A stretch of 64,000 nucleotides of DNA from Pleionea sp. CnH1-48 (GCF_024124665.1 NZ_JAMXSB010000013.1:124001-188000); one strand, 5' to 3'; shown: positions 8,321 through 18,081, counted from the first letter of the stretch. Notes: generated by a model not told the origin, from the letters alone. A program made the numbers and translations.

Positions 8321-9558
8321 AAATAATAACGAATGCCGAGTTGCCATTGCTTCTCGGTTAACTCTTCAGGATAGCCAGCATACATTCGTCCTTCTTTGTC
8401 ACTGCGCAAACGGTTAAATTCGACATGAGCAAACCAACGCTTATGCCATTGATAAGCATAAGACAATGTTAAACCATTACCATTTTCGCCATTACCATCC
8501 ATCGGCAAGGTATCTTTATCTGTTACAGAAAAATCCTCTAAGCGAAAGGTAACTCGATGCCTGTCAAATTTTCGAGTCAACGCAGCAAATACGTTACGAT
8601 AGTCATTGTCAACGATGATATCTCCGTTTAATCGTGTCATTGCTGTTTGCCCTTGCATCCATTGAGCAATGAGTTGTGTTTTTCCCCACAATCGCCATTT
8701 TATACCACCATGAAAGAACTCTGTGCCCCAGGCATATTGTCCATTAACGACATTACGCATATCGGCATTGTTATTGTAGTAGCCAAGCCGTATGAATCCC
8801 TTACCGTGCTTATTCCATTCTCCAGAAACATGGTATCCCACACGATCATCCAGCTCGAGAAAAGGATCAGACTCGGCGGCTTGTTGATTTAACGGATATT
8901 GTGAGCGCGCAGGAAAGTCAGGGAGAGGCAATCGTTCATGCCATAAACTCTGACGACTCGAAGATGTCCACCCATGCCATGCCAACATGGCACCAGCGGT
9001 ATCATTGTGACTCATAAGCGCTAAAGATAATCGCCAATCATGCTTTTGGTTTCTGGCTTTACCTAACCATGTCCATTGGCTCTCTACACCTAGATATCGA
9101 AACTCTTCTCCAATCCAGCTGTTGAGTGTTGAATAATTCAAGGTGTATGGAGATGACCATGCTGTCGCAATATTTTCTAATGAAATAACAGGATAGAGCA
9201 TGCCTGCCTTTAGTTGCCAACGACGACCATTTTCTGTCGGCACACCACGATAACGAAAATAGGTTTCACTGACACCCACATCCGTTCGGCTTTCATCGGC
9301 ATATAGATTGCTAACACCATGAAAACTCCAATGCTCATCCCAGTCCAGTCGATAATCAATAGCACCATGAGCTAAGGAAAACTCAGAACCATCATCATAC
9401 TGAAACTTCCCATAACCTCCGTCGAGGTATCGCTGCAATGAGTCTGTGTGAGTGGCCCGAATGTCTACCAAGCCTCGAAAGTGGTGCTCAATCGCCACGC
9501 ACACCTGAGGAATAGAAAATAATAGGATAGAACCAAGAATTAAGAATCGTCTCATCAC
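8317..9558 (-). CDS. Outer-membrane beta-barrel protein, porin-like
   Basis: This 413-residue protein has a signal peptide (hydrophobic about residues 5-20, cleavage after VAIE or nearby) and a body made of alternating amphipathic strands rich in Trp, Tyr and Gly. It ends in the aromatic C-terminal residue typical of BAM substrates (QLGIRYYF). Its ATG overlaps the TGA of the GGDEF-EAL gene (9555-9558), so it is translated as the third gene of the operon. The substrate is unknown. An outer-membrane porin or a structural barrel linked to the cupredoxin-like protein is the reasonable reading. It does not look like a TonB-dependent receptor because no plug domain is visible. Confidence 0.82.
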   Translation of the reverse strand: MMRRFLILGSILLFSIPQVCVAIEHHFRGLVDIRATHTDSLQRYLDGGYGKFQYDDGSEFSLAHGAIDYRLDWDEHWSFHGVSNLYADESRTDVGVSETYFRYRGVPTENGRRWQLKAGMLYPVISLENIATAWSSPYTLNYSTLNSWIGEEFRYLGVESQWTWLGKARNQKHDWRLSLALMSHNDTAGAMLAWHGWTSSSRQSLWHERLPLPDFPARSQYPLNQQAAESDPFLELDDRVGYHVSGEWNKHGKGFIRLGYYNNNADMRNVVNGQYAWGTEFFHGGIKWRLWGKTQLIAQWMQGQTAMTRLNGDIIVDNDYRNVFAALTRKFDRHRVTFRLEDFSVTDKDTLPMDGNGENGNGLTLSYAYQWHKRWFAHVEFNRLRSDKEGRMYAGYPEELTEKQWQLGIRYYF

Positions 9559-11912
9559 ACTTCCTTTTCAGGACAATAATCACTGCTGGTCAACCAAGCC
9601 ATAAACTCATCAGCAGGTTGCGGTTTGTTAATAAAATAGCCCTGTATTTTTTCGCAGCCTTTATCGCGCAGCCATTCGAGCGTACTGAGATCTTCGACGC
9701 CCTCAGCTACAACTGATAGTCCCATGTTATGAGCTAAGGCAATCGTTGAGTCCACAATGATCTGATCATCGTCATCCAATAAGAGCCGTTGAACAAATGA
9801 CTTATCAATCTTCAACTCATTAACGGGCAGATGTTTAAGCTGCGCTAAAGATGAGTAACCGGTCCCATAATCATCAATGGATATACGTACACTTTGCTCA
9901 CGTAAATCATTTAATACTTCTAATGCTTTATTAGAATCATTCACCACAGCATCTTCGGTGATTTCTAAAATAATAGCTTCGACAGGAATGTTCTTACTCT
10001 GTAATAAATCAAAGTACTTATCTTTGAACCCTTTTTGATTTAAATTTTCGGCAGATACATTAACTGCGATAGAAATAGCAAAACCTCGCTTGCGCCAACG
10101 GTGATATTGCTCACAGGCTTCGTTCATAACCCATTGAGTCAGAGCATCCATTTGTCCCGTCTGCTCAGCAATATGAATAAAGGTATCTGGCGCGATCAAA
10201 CCATTAACAGGATGTAACCACCGAACTAAAGCTTCAACCTCTTTAACTCTACCTGTTTTCAAACTGAGCTTGGGCTGATAAAAAAGCACCATTTGTTCAT
10301 TTTCAATGGCTGTCTTTAAACTATTAACCAAGTGCAATCGCTCGACCGTGTTAAAGTCCAACTGCACATTATAAAGCTGAGAAAATGCATTCTTTTGTTT
10401 AGCCAGCCGTAGTGCAGTATCAGCTTTTTGCATCAAGCTGATTGCATTGCGTCCATGAAGTGGGCTAATAGCAATTCCTAATTGAACTTGCAGATGAAAC
10501 GAAATACTTTGATAGTGAAAGATGGCTTCAAAACGTTCACTAATTTGTTGAATCACTGGCTCGAGGTTGGCTTCGCTTGTTTGGTGACAAACAACAACAA
10601 ATTCATCCCCACCAATATGGAATAACGAGAAGCCACTGCCCAAAGCACTTAGGCGTCGCCCCACTTCTTTAATAACATCATCACCAACAGCTCTTCCTAA
10701 AGTATCATTCACATCACGAATTCGACGAATGTTCAGCAGTACAACCGCATACTCCAGGCTCTCTTCGGAGGCGTTCATTTCATCCAACTGTTGAATCAAC
10801 AGGTTGTTATTAGGCAAGTCGGTCAAAGGCTCATGATATAGGCGATGAGAAATCTTATTTTCTCGCATAAGAACGGCTTCTTGCATCGCCGTGAATTCTT
10901 TTGACAGCTGCTCAAGCTCTGCACTGTTATCAATCGATACTTTTATGTCGTAATTACCTCCTGCTATATATTGAGCCTGACTAACGAGCTGTTTAATAGG
11001 GTTGGTAATTCCTTCTGATATGACATAAGCACTGATCAGTGATAATACGACGGTTATAAGGATCATGATCAATAACTGCAACCAACGATCTTCCAAAGTC
11101 GCTAAAATATCATCATGCAGGTTATACATGATCAATTGAACTTTCTTATCATTCACCTCGCCAATAGTATGCAAACTGTATAAGATATCGGTGCTTTCCT
11201 GTTGCATTCGAATAGACTCAAGTAACGCATTTACCTGAGACACATCTTGTTTGGCCTCCGAGAACGAAAGTACACTCCATTTCTTTTGTGTTGGATCATC
11301 AATAAAAAAGCCGGTTTTCAACCCCGTTTGCGCGGCAAACTCCTTTGCTACCGCTTCATCGATGACATAACCAAAGCCTATCCACCCCATTAACAACTCA
11401 CCATTCTTTAATGGTGCAAAACTAATTTGGTAGAGCAGCCCTTCTAATTCGTAGAGTTGCGTTTGGTCCGGCAAATAAAGCCACTCCATATAACGAAAGT
11501 TTTGTCCCTGCTCTTTTCCCACTTTCACTTTGGCACTGCCATCATCTTGCTTGGTAACCAGCAACTGCCCAACGACTTTTCCACTAGGTGCAACGGCAAC
11601 AGAGATATCAGCATCAATACGCTTGCGATGATTGTTTAGCGCAGCAAGAAAGCTCCGGGTATCTTCTTCAAAAACCTCTTTTAACCCAAAGTCTTTTGCG
11701 GCTGTTTCTGAGAAGGCAGCAAGATAGTAACTGCGGTTATTGTAATAGGCATCGAATACAGCATCAGCCGTTGTTAACTGGTTACTTAACTTAAGATCTT
11801 GCAGTTGCTGGTTAGTCTGATAAGCAATCCAGAAGGACACGGCTTGAACAACGATCAAAATCAGCACAAATAGAGCAAAAATTTTAGTTTGCAGACTCTT
11901 CATGACAATCAT
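9555..11912 (-). CDS. Membrane sensor with HAMP, GGDEF and EAL domains
   Basis: Residues about 11-30 and 277-299 are membrane helices flanking a periplasmic Cache-like sensor of about 245 residues. A HAMP linker (about 298-350), a GGDEF domain (motif intact at 434-438) and an EAL domain (E560-A561-L562) follow. The EAL residues expected for c-di-GMP hydrolysis are present: Asn618, Glu650, Asp680-Asp681 in the DDYGTGYSS loop, Lys701/704, Glu737 and Gln757. The segment just before GGDEF lacks the RxxD inhibitory site. Both cyclase and phosphodiesterase activity are therefore possible on sequence, and the net direction cannot be read. It lies between a cupredoxin-like gene and a porin-like gene, three and overlapping bases apart, so the periplasmic sensor domain may respond to that partner. 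Confidence 0.92.
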   Translation of the reverse strand: MIVMKSLQTKIFALFVLILIVVQAVSFWIAYQTNQQLQDLKLSNQLTTADAVFDAYYNNRSYYLAAFSETAAKDFGLKEVFEEDTRSFLAALNNHRKRIDADISVAVAPSGKVVGQLLVTKQDDGSAKVKVGKEQGQNFRYMEWLYLPDQTQLYELEGLLYQISFAPLKNGELLMGWIGFGYVIDEAVAKEFAAQTGLKTGFFIDDPTQKKWSVLSFSEAKQDVSQVNALLESIRMQQESTDILYSLHTIGEVNDKKVQLIMYNLHDDILATLEDRWLQLLIMILITVVLSLISAYVISEGITNPIKQLVSQAQYIAGGNYDIKVSIDNSAELEQLSKEFTAMQEAVLMRENKISHRLYHEPLTDLPNNNLLIQQLDEMNASEESLEYAVVLLNIRRIRDVNDTLGRAVGDDVIKEVGRRLSALGSGFSLFHIGGDEFVVVCHQTSEANLEPVIQQISERFEAIFHYQSISFHLQVQLGIAISPLHGRNAISLMQKADTALRLAKQKNAFSQLYNVQLDFNTVERLHLVNSLKTAIENEQMVLFYQPKLSLKTGRVKEVEALVRWLHPVNGLIAPDTFIHIAEQTGQMDALTQWVMNEACEQYHRWRKRGFAISIAVNVSAENLNQKGFKDKYFDLLQSKNIPVEAIILEITEDAVVNDSNKALEVLNDLREQSVRISIDDYGTGYSSLAQLKHLPVNELKIDKSFVQRLLLDDDDQIIVDSTIALAHNMGLSVVAEGVEDLSTLEWLRDKGCEKIQGYFINKPQPADEFMAWLTSSDYCPEKEV

Positions 11913-11914
11913 GT

Positions 11915-12565
11915 CTAATACCCGTCAAGAAAGTCAAAGTCATCCAGAGGCTTCTGTTCTGGAATGCTATCGAGAGGCTGTGTTAGTGAAATAGAAAAGG
12001 GATCGGTTAATGGCCAGGCAACAATATGCTGTTGGTCTCGGTCCGCCTCTTTCATCTGCGGATGCCAGACACGCAAAGTGTAGCTCCCAGACTCTATGTG
12101 CGAAAAAAGAACTCGGCCATTATCGTCGGTGATACCGTAATAAGGAGTATCTACAACCAAGAGATATCCACTCATCCAGTCATGAATATTACATCCCATA
12201 GGAATGATGCCCGCCTGCTGAAACTGCAGGGTTCTTGCCGCTTCATCTTTACGAATTTTGAATGAAAACCGTTCTTTTCCGGTAAGAGAATAAATGTGGT
12301 GAGCAATATCATCGTTGTTTTCGAAGGAAACAGGCACTCCAACCTGCACAACGCTGACATAAGGCTGAAACTGTTTGTTTCTCTGTGAGATAGTAGGACG
12401 TATCGAAGCTTGTGCGGATTCCCCTTCTGGAGCTTTATGTTGTAAATAAAGCACAACGCCACTGACAGCCTTCCCCTCATGACTCAACAACTGAATGGCG
12501 TTTTCAGCATGTAAGGGAATAACAATGAGTAAACACAGGCAGCCTAACCAAATTCGCTCAGTCAA
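11915..12565 (-). CDS. Periplasmic cupredoxin-like protein (methylamine-utilisation type)
   Basis: This 216-residue protein has a signal peptide cleaved after LHA (residue 20). A beta-sandwich follows, with a candidate type 1 copper site: a histidine pair at 89-90 (IAHHIYS) and the C-terminal motif Cys125-x2-His128-x2-Met131 (GCNIHDWM). The tail from about residue 145 (NGRVLFSHIESGSYTLRVWHP, in two strands) resembles a carboxypeptidase-regulatory-like or transthyretin-like module often fused to such proteins. These are commonly annotated as methylamine utilisation protein although no methylamine dehydrogenase is present here. It is the first gene of the operon with the GGDEF-EAL and barrel genes. 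Copper binding is inferred from the ligand set. Confidence 0.83.
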   Translation of the reverse strand: MTERIWLGCLCLLIVIPLHAENAIQLLSHEGKAVSGVVLYLQHKAPEGESAQASIRPTISQRNKQFQPYVSVVQVGVPVSFENNDDIAHHIYSLTGKERFSFKIRKDEAARTLQFQQAGIIPMGCNIHDWMSGYLLVVDTPYYGITDDNGRVLFSHIESGSYTLRVWHPQMKEADRDQQHIVAWPLTDPFSISLTQPLDSIPEQKPLDDFDFLDGY

Positions 12566-12757
12566 CGGAGTTTATCCTTAGAATTCTTATATTTGCCTTT
12601 TCTAGTATAGACAAAGACCTCAAAAACATGACAAAGAGTCGTTAAGGGCCCTTGAGTTACAGCGAATATCAACTTTTCGTATCTCCTCAAGGTTTTCAGC
12701 TTCTATCTCATAAAGAATTAATCGGGTTACTCAACTAGAGGTAGCGTTGAAATATTA

Positions 12758-12802
12758 ATGTCACCAATCTAGCCACAAATTGTCACTAACCATCTCTATT
12801 GT
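12758..12802 (+). promoter_or_regulatory. Possible PhoB-type box and -10 upstream of the phytase-like gene
   Basis: ATGTCAC (12758-12764) and TTGTCAC (12780-12786) are direct repeats whose starts are 22 bases apart, two 11-bp periods, with a poorer TAGCCAC copy between. The last repeat ends ten bases before a -10-like TATTGT (12797-12802). This spacing matches PHO-box promoters, and the downstream product is phytase-like. The repeats are imperfect to the consensus, so this is only a suggestion. Confidence 0.3.
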
Positions 12803-12838
12803 AGAGCAGGAAAAATTCCAATAAGAGTTAGGGACACC

Positions 12839-15800
12839 ATGAAACCTTTATATTCTTCCTTGTTAATAGGCAGTGCATTGACCCTCACCGCCTGTATCGA
12901 TAACCCGTTTGAAATCAATGCTGGCGCAGACATCAACGCTGACATGAAAACTCAAGTGACGCTGACTGCCACCGGTGATACTCAAAGCACCGATCTCCAA
13001 TGGCAACAGGTAGCAGGCCCAGCAGCAACGGTTGTTGCTCAAGACGGGGCTTCGTATACCATCGAAACACCGCTTATCACTCAAGCCAGTGGTGCCACCT
13101 TGACCTTTGAAGTGACGGTAACAGCTGCCAATGGCCGTCAGCTGAAAGATCAGGTTAATGTCGACGTAAATCTGACAGCGCCTTTTGCAGTTCCAGACTA
13201 CAAAGCAGACGCAACCCCATTTAACTTGACTGAAACTCGCTTTGAAATAAGCCAAGCCTTATCAACGGTAAGCTTTCAGCACAACGGCAATTCAGCCGGT
13301 AGTATTAGTTTCGATGTAGGCTTTGGTAGCGGTGCTTACCACTACCCCAATGATCCAGAGCATGTGTTCTACACCATTTCGGATCGTGGCCCGAACATTA
13401 AGTGTGAAGACTCAGAAGATATCATTGGCGTGGCAGACTTCTGTGGTGCCGATAATGAAGATAACAAGATCTTCCCAGTTCCAGCGTTTGCACCCGTGAT
13501 TGCTCGCATGGAATTGATTCAGGGAGCCAATGGTCCGGAAGCCCAGATTGCCGAGGTCATCACACTAAGAGATAAAGATGGTCAACCTATTTCGGGCATC
13601 ACCAATCCTCTCACGGTGACTGATACTGAGCTTTCTTTTTCTCACACCGGTGAACAACTGGCATTTGATGCCCAAGGTGTCGATCCAGAAGCTCTGGTCA
13701 AACTGAATGATGGCAGCTTCTGGATTGCTGAAGAATACGGTCCTAGCTTATTGCATGTGGCCGCTAACGGCATCATCCTGCAACGCGTTGTTCCAGCGGG
13801 TATGGAACAAGATCTCGCCGATGCTAACTACCCTGTTACAGGTTCTCTGCCAGCAATTCTCGCCAAACGCAAACTGAATCGAGGTGCAGAGTCGATTGCT
13901 ATTACACCAGATAACCAGTTTTTGTATTTCATTATGCAAAGCCCACTGGCGAACCCAGACACTGACGCCTACGCTAACTCTCGCAATGTGCGATTAGTTA
14001 AGTTAAGTCTGGCAAATGATGGCAGTTTGGATTCTGTTATTGGTGAGTACGTTTATCGCATGGACGTTCCCCAGACCTTTGCCAATAAAGCAGCAGAATC
14101 CGGCGATCTTAAAAATGGCGACTACCGTAAACAGAAAGACGTCAAGATCAGCGAGATGGTGGCCATTGGCGAAGACGACTTAATCATTCTGGAACGCATT
14201 AGCAAAGTGACCAAACTCTATCGGGTGAATTTGCAGCATGCCGATAATATTTTATCCAGCCAGTTTGATTCGCAGAGTACTTCTTTGCGTCCTTTAGAGT
14301 CTACCGCCGATCTTTCTGAGATCACCGCTACTCCAGTCACTAAGGAACTGGTTTACAACAGCTTAACAGCAGCGGGAACAGGCTTACCCAAAAAGGTCGA
14401 AGGTTTAGCCATGCTTAACAACGAGCATCTGCTATTAATCAACGACAATGACTTTGGCATCGAAGGCGATAAAACAGAGATCGTCATCTTACCCATTGTT
14501 GACGCCATTAGTTCCGGTAACGCCCCCCAAAAAATCGCTCTAACGCAAGTGGGTCGTTATGACTCTGGCATTTTTGATGAAGGTGCGGCAGAAATCGTTG
14601 CCTTTGATAGCCAACAAAAGAAACTCTTTGTCGTCAACGCGAATGACGCCAGTGTTGATGTACTTGATATTTCTAATCCAGCATCACCCACCAAGCTAAC
14701 AAGCATTACCGCATCTAGTGCAGGCCCAGACCTCGGTAGCGCAAACTCAGTGAGCGTTTATAACGGTACTTTAGCTGTTGCTATTGAGGCTGATACCAAA
14801 CAAGATCCGGGGTTAATCGCTTTTTACTCCACCACTGACTATAGCCTTTTGGCTACCGTAGCAGTTGGAGCCCTGCCTGATATGGTGACCTTTACTCACG
14901 ACGGCAGCAAAGTGCTGGTCGCTAACGAAGGTGAGCCCAACGATGACTATGACAATGATCCCGAAGGTTCAATTTCGATCATCGATGTGAGCAACGGTGT
15001 TGCTAATGCCACGGTAAACCATCTGCGCTTTACTGACTTTAATGAAGGCAACAGCCGTGCAGATGAGCTTCCTGCCAATGTTCGTATTTTTGGCGCGAAT
15101 GCTTCGGTTGCTCAAGACCTGGAGCCAGAATACATCGCACTTTCCGCCGATAGCAGCAAAGCCTATGTGTCGCTGCAAGAAAACAACGCGCTGGCTATCA
15201 TTGACGTGAACAACCAAACCATTGACTCGATTGTGGGTCTTGGCGTCAAAGACTATAGTGTGGCAGGCAACGAAATCGATGTATCAGACAAAGATGACCA
15301 GATAAATCTGAAAACCTGGGATAATCTGGTGGGCATGTATCAACCCGATGCTATTGCAACTTATAGCTGGAACAACCAATCGGTTGTCATCAGCGCCAAC
15401 GAAGGTGATGCCCGAGATTACGACGGTTATTCAGAAGAAGTTCGTGGCGATGATCTGACATTATCACCCATACATTTTGCCAGTGATGCAGCCGACTCGA
15501 ATAACTTAGGGCGAATCAAAACAACCACTGCTAATGGCGACAGCAATAACGATGGTATGGTTGAAAGCATCTATTCTTATGGCGCACGATCTTTCTCATT
15601 GTGGGATCAGAATGGACAACAGATATTTGATTCAAACAGCGAGTTCGAGAAACTATTATCAGAGCGTTATCCCGAAAACTTCAACGCCAGCAACGATAAG
15701 AACAGCCACGAAAATCGTTCTGATGACAAAGGGGCTGAGCCAGAAGGTGTAGCCACAGGTCAGGTTGGCGATAGAGTGTATGCTTTCATTGGACTGGAAC

Positions 15801-16036
15801 GCCAGGGTGGTATCATGGTTTATGACGTAACCAACCCTTACGGCCCACAGTTTGTTGAATACATCAGTAACCGTGACTTTAGTGTCAAACCCGGCGAAGG
15901 TTCTGATGCAGGAGACTTAGGTCCAGAAGGCATGCTGTTTATACCCGCCGACAAAAGTCCATCCAATCAGCCATTGCTTGTGATTGGCAATGAAGTGAGC
16001 GGAACCACCACTCTTTATACTATCAATGTTCTTTAA
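12839..16036 (+). CDS. Large lipoprotein: phytase-like esterase domain plus choice-of-anchor I beta-propeller
   Basis: This 1065-residue lipoprotein has lipobox LTLTAC (Cys19). An N-terminal Ig/PKD-like segment (about 25-110) is followed by a domain of the 'esterase-like activity of phytase' type (about 130-570; motifs ISDRGPN, GVDPEALVKLNDGSFWIAEEYGP, NRGAESIAITPDN, VEGLAMLNNEHLLLINDNDFG). The C-terminal half (about 575-1065) is a beta-propeller of the choice-of-anchor I type (DEGAAEIVAFD, VANEGEPNDDYD, ISANEGDARDY, SYGARSFSLWD, GPEGMLFIPAD). The many acidic loops suggest calcium binding. It is probably a surface or periplasmic phosphoester hydrolase, but catalytic residues are not proven. 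No anchor follows the propeller, so the lipid is the only membrane attachment. It is monocistronic, with a strong terminator after the stop. Confidence 0.85.
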   Translation: MKPLYSSLLIGSALTLTACIDNPFEINAGADINADMKTQVTLTATGDTQSTDLQWQQVAGPAATVVAQDGASYTIETPLITQASGATLTFEVTVTAANGRQLKDQVNVDVNLTAPFAVPDYKADATPFNLTETRFEISQALSTVSFQHNGNSAGSISFDVGFGSGAYHYPNDPEHVFYTISDRGPNIKCEDSEDIIGVADFCGADNEDNKIFPVPAFAPVIARMELIQGANGPEAQIAEVITLRDKDGQPISGITNPLTVTDTELSFSHTGEQLAFDAQGVDPEALVKLNDGSFWIAEEYGPSLLHVAANGIILQRVVPAGMEQDLADANYPVTGSLPAILAKRKLNRGAESIAITPDNQFLYFIMQSPLANPDTDAYANSRNVRLVKLSLANDGSLDSVIGEYVYRMDVPQTFANKAAESGDLKNGDYRKQKDVKISEMVAIGEDDLIILERISKVTKLYRVNLQHADNILSSQFDSQSTSLRPLESTADLSEITATPVTKELVYNSLTAAGTGLPKKVEGLAMLNNEHLLLINDNDFGIEGDKTEIVILPIVDAISSGNAPQKIALTQVGRYDSGIFDEGAAEIVAFDSQQKKLFVVNANDASVDVLDISNPASPTKLTSITASSAGPDLGSANSVSVYNGTLAVAIEADTKQDPGLIAFYSTTDYSLLATVAVGALPDMVTFTHDGSKVLVANEGEPNDDYDNDPEGSISIIDVSNGVANATVNHLRFTDFNEGNSRADELPANVRIFGANASVAQDLEPEYIALSADSSKAYVSLQENNALAIIDVNNQTIDSIVGLGVKDYSVAGNEIDVSDKDDQINLKTWDNLVGMYQPDAIATYSWNNQSVVISANEGDARDYDGYSEEVRGDDLTLSPIHFASDAADSNNLGRIKTTTANGDSNNDGMVESIYSYGARSFSLWDQNGQQIFDSNSEFEKLLSERYPENFNASNDKNSHENRSDDKGAEPEGVATGQVGDRVYAFIGLERQGGIMVYDVTNPYGPQFVEYISNRDFSVKPGEGSDAGDLGPEGMLFIPADKSPSNQPLLVIGNEVSGTTTLYTINVL

Positions 16037-16041
16037 GCGTT

Positions 16042-16070
16042 AAAAACGGGGCCTCAAGGCTCCGTTTTTT
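16042..16070 (+). terminator. Rho-independent terminator after the phytase-like gene
   Basis: The stem AACGG-GGCC with GGCTCCGTT (one G-T position) and a TCAA loop is followed by six T residues, six bases after the stop codon. Confidence 0.9.
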
Positions 16071-16274
16071 GTCGATCCCAAATAACTGAGTACAACCTCT
16101 CTCAAAATATACACATCAATTTTGTGCTTAAACCCCAATTCAGCCCATCGCCCCCCCTCTCCTTCATTCGCATATAGCAGAAAGTAGCCACTCCATCAGG
16201 TTTTGTTATTAGCTCTGGTGGTCAATTTATCGCTTAATAGCATAGTGTGTTATTCGCTAAGCAGATGTAATTGT

Positions 16275-17687
16275 ATGGACTATCTACCTCTTTTTACCAA
16301 AGTATCTAATAAGCATTGCTTGCTGGTAGGCGGCGGTGAAGTCGCGGCCAGAAAACTGGAGCTATTGACTCAAGCTCATGCCAATGTGACCGTTGTTTCT
16401 CCGCAGATAAATGATGAGATCCGACAAAAAGCGCTCATTCACAAAGTGACTCTGTTGCAGCAAGAATTTCATCCAGCCCTACTGGATGAAGCCGATCTTG
16501 TCATAGCCGCGACGAACAACTCATTGCTTAATGAATCCATCTATTTTGAATCCACACGGCGCAAGCTTTTGGTGAACGTGGTCGATAACCCAGAGTTATG
16601 CAGCTTTATCATGCCCGCCATTGTTGATCGCGGTGCCATCACCATCGCGATTGGAACAGGAGGTAAAGCCCCAGTACTGGCTCGCCTGTTGAGAGGAAAA
16701 ATAGAATCCATGATTCCTGCAGCCTACGGTCGACTGGCATCACTGGCAGAAAAGTATCGTGGAATCGTTAAAAAGTCTTTACCAACAGGCACCGCTCGAA
16801 AAAACTTTTGGGAGGATATTTTTGAAGGCAATACCGCAGAAAAAATATTTAACCAACAAGATGAGCTTGCCGAAGCGGATTTAAAACAAACACTACTCGC
16901 TCATCAACAAAATAAACAACTACAAGGTGAAGTCTACATTGTAGGAGCAGGCCCCGGTGATCCCGACCTATTGACCTTTAAAGCTTTGCGACTCATGCAA
17001 AAAGCCGATGTGGTAGTTTATGATCGTCTGGTATCTGATGATATTCTCAATTTGGTAAGACGTGATGCAGAACGTATTTATGTTGGTAAAGAAAAAGCGC
17101 ATCACTGCGTCCCACAAGACCAGATTAACTCATTACTGATTAAACTCGCCAAATCAGGCAAACGAGTCTGTCGTTTAAAAGGCGGCGATCCTTATATCTT
17201 TGGTCGTGGTGGAGAAGAAGCACAAGAGTTAGCGGATCAGGGTATCGATTTTCATGTAGTCCCAGGGATTACTTCAGCGGCAGGAGCATCGACTTATTGT
17301 GGCATTCCATTAACTCATAGAGACTATGCTCAGTCAGTCACTTTTGCTACAGGACATCTAAAAAATAACCAGGTGAACCTTGACTGGGAAAGCTTAGCTA
17401 AAAAAAATCAAACGCTGGTGATCTACATGGGGTTATCTGGGCTCAACATCATAGCTAAAGAGTTGATACATCATGGACTGTCTTCGAGCACTCCGGTTGC
17501 CATCGTTCACCGTGCAACTCAACCACAACAAAAAATAGTGACGGGTACTTTGAGTACGATATCCCAAATTGCTAGTGATGAAAAAATTGAGTCACCCTCG
17601 CTCATTGTTGTGGGCGAAGTCGTTGCATTACACAATCAATTACACCCAGAAGCAACAGTAACTCAACCTAAAGTCGTTAATGCTTAA
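16275..17687 (+). CDS. cysG: Siroheme synthase (CysG), trifunctional
   Basis: This enzyme converts uroporphyrinogen III to siroheme for sulfite and nitrite reductases through SAM-dependent methylation, NAD-dependent dehydrogenation and ferrochelation. The N-terminal precorrin-2 dehydrogenase/ferrochelatase domain shows the Rossmann motif VGGGEVAARK (about residues 18-27). The C-terminal methyltransferase starts about residue 220 with YIVGAGPGDPDLLT and contains GGDPYIFGRGGEE and VVPGITSAAGA. The frame is open from 16203, but the family start MDYLPLF is the ATG at 16275, giving 470 residues, the usual length. It is a single gene between two terminators. Confidence 0.96.
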   Translation: MDYLPLFTKVSNKHCLLVGGGEVAARKLELLTQAHANVTVVSPQINDEIRQKALIHKVTLLQQEFHPALLDEADLVIAATNNSLLNESIYFESTRRKLLVNVVDNPELCSFIMPAIVDRGAITIAIGTGGKAPVLARLLRGKIESMIPAAYGRLASLAEKYRGIVKKSLPTGTARKNFWEDIFEGNTAEKIFNQQDELAEADLKQTLLAHQQNKQLQGEVYIVGAGPGDPDLLTFKALRLMQKADVVVYDRLVSDDILNLVRRDAERIYVGKEKAHHCVPQDQINSLLIKLAKSGKRVCRLKGGDPYIFGRGGEEAQELADQGIDFHVVPGITSAAGASTYCGIPLTHRDYAQSVTFATGHLKNNQVNLDWESLAKKNQTLVIYMGLSGLNIIAKELIHHGLSSSTPVAIVHRATQPQQKIVTGTLSTISQIASDEKIESPSLIVVGEVVALHNQLHPEATVTQPKVVNA

Positions 17688-17691
17688 AAAG

Positions 17692-17722
17692 AAAGCTCGG
17701 AGCAATATTCCTCCGAGCTTTT
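17692..17722. terminator. Bidirectional terminator between cysG and the convergent gene
   Basis: A perfect stem AAAGCTCGGAG (17692-17702) with CTCCGAGCTTT (17711-17721) encloses an eight-base loop. T residues follow on the plus strand, and the minus strand gives TTTCTTTTT, so it can serve both convergent genes. Confidence 0.9.
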
Positions 17723-17727
17723 AACAC

Positions 17728-17943
17728 TTACAAAAGAAAGCAGTAGCGAACGTTATTGATGTAAACACAATAGCAATCTTGAGGTCTTTCTCGGCACCAC
17801 CTCTGCTCCCAGTTTGACTTCAACAACTGATTTTGAAGTACCTCAATTTTTTTTGCACTATGAGTTTCCATCGCAACAGCACCATTAAATGCAGAGATAC
17901 CAAATACAGTGACAGCTGTTAACAACATTTTTATTTTCTTCAT
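17728..17943 (-). CDS. Small secreted cysteine-rich protein
   Basis: This 71-residue precursor begins MKKIKMLLTAV and has a cleavable signal peptide ending near GAVA (residue 24). The mature portion of about 47 residues carries four cysteines (50, 57, 59 and 68) with a CYC motif, consistent with two disulfides. An A/G-rich ribosome binding site precedes it. It lies downstream of the secreted metalloprotease gene on the same strand, separated by 188 bases that contain the protease terminator, so it probably has its own promoter. No family is recognised. An export-dependent peptide or a protease inhibitor is possible, but nothing in the sequence proves it. Confidence 0.7.
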   Translation of the reverse strand: MKKIKMLLTAVTVFGISAFNGAVAMETHSAKKIEVLQNQLLKSNWEQRWCRERPQDCYCVYINNVRYCFLL

Positions 17944-18081
17944 TTTTATATTCCTTTTTTACTGTACTACTTATTGAATACCAACCCTAATACTTCAATA
18001 ATCCAAACTGACAGTCAACGGAATCTATAGCAAATACCTCTAAAGAGTTTTTATTAACGAATTAGAATAATTTTGCAAAAT

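Noticed and set aside
11915-12565. Genuine methylamine dehydrogenase cluster
   Set aside because: Only the cupredoxin-like protein type is present; no mau structural genes lie nearby.
16203-16274. 24-residue N-terminal extension of CysG
   Set aside because: The family start MDYLPLF is at 16275; the extension is not conserved-looking and would encode a hydrophobic lead foreign to this cytoplasmic enzyme.
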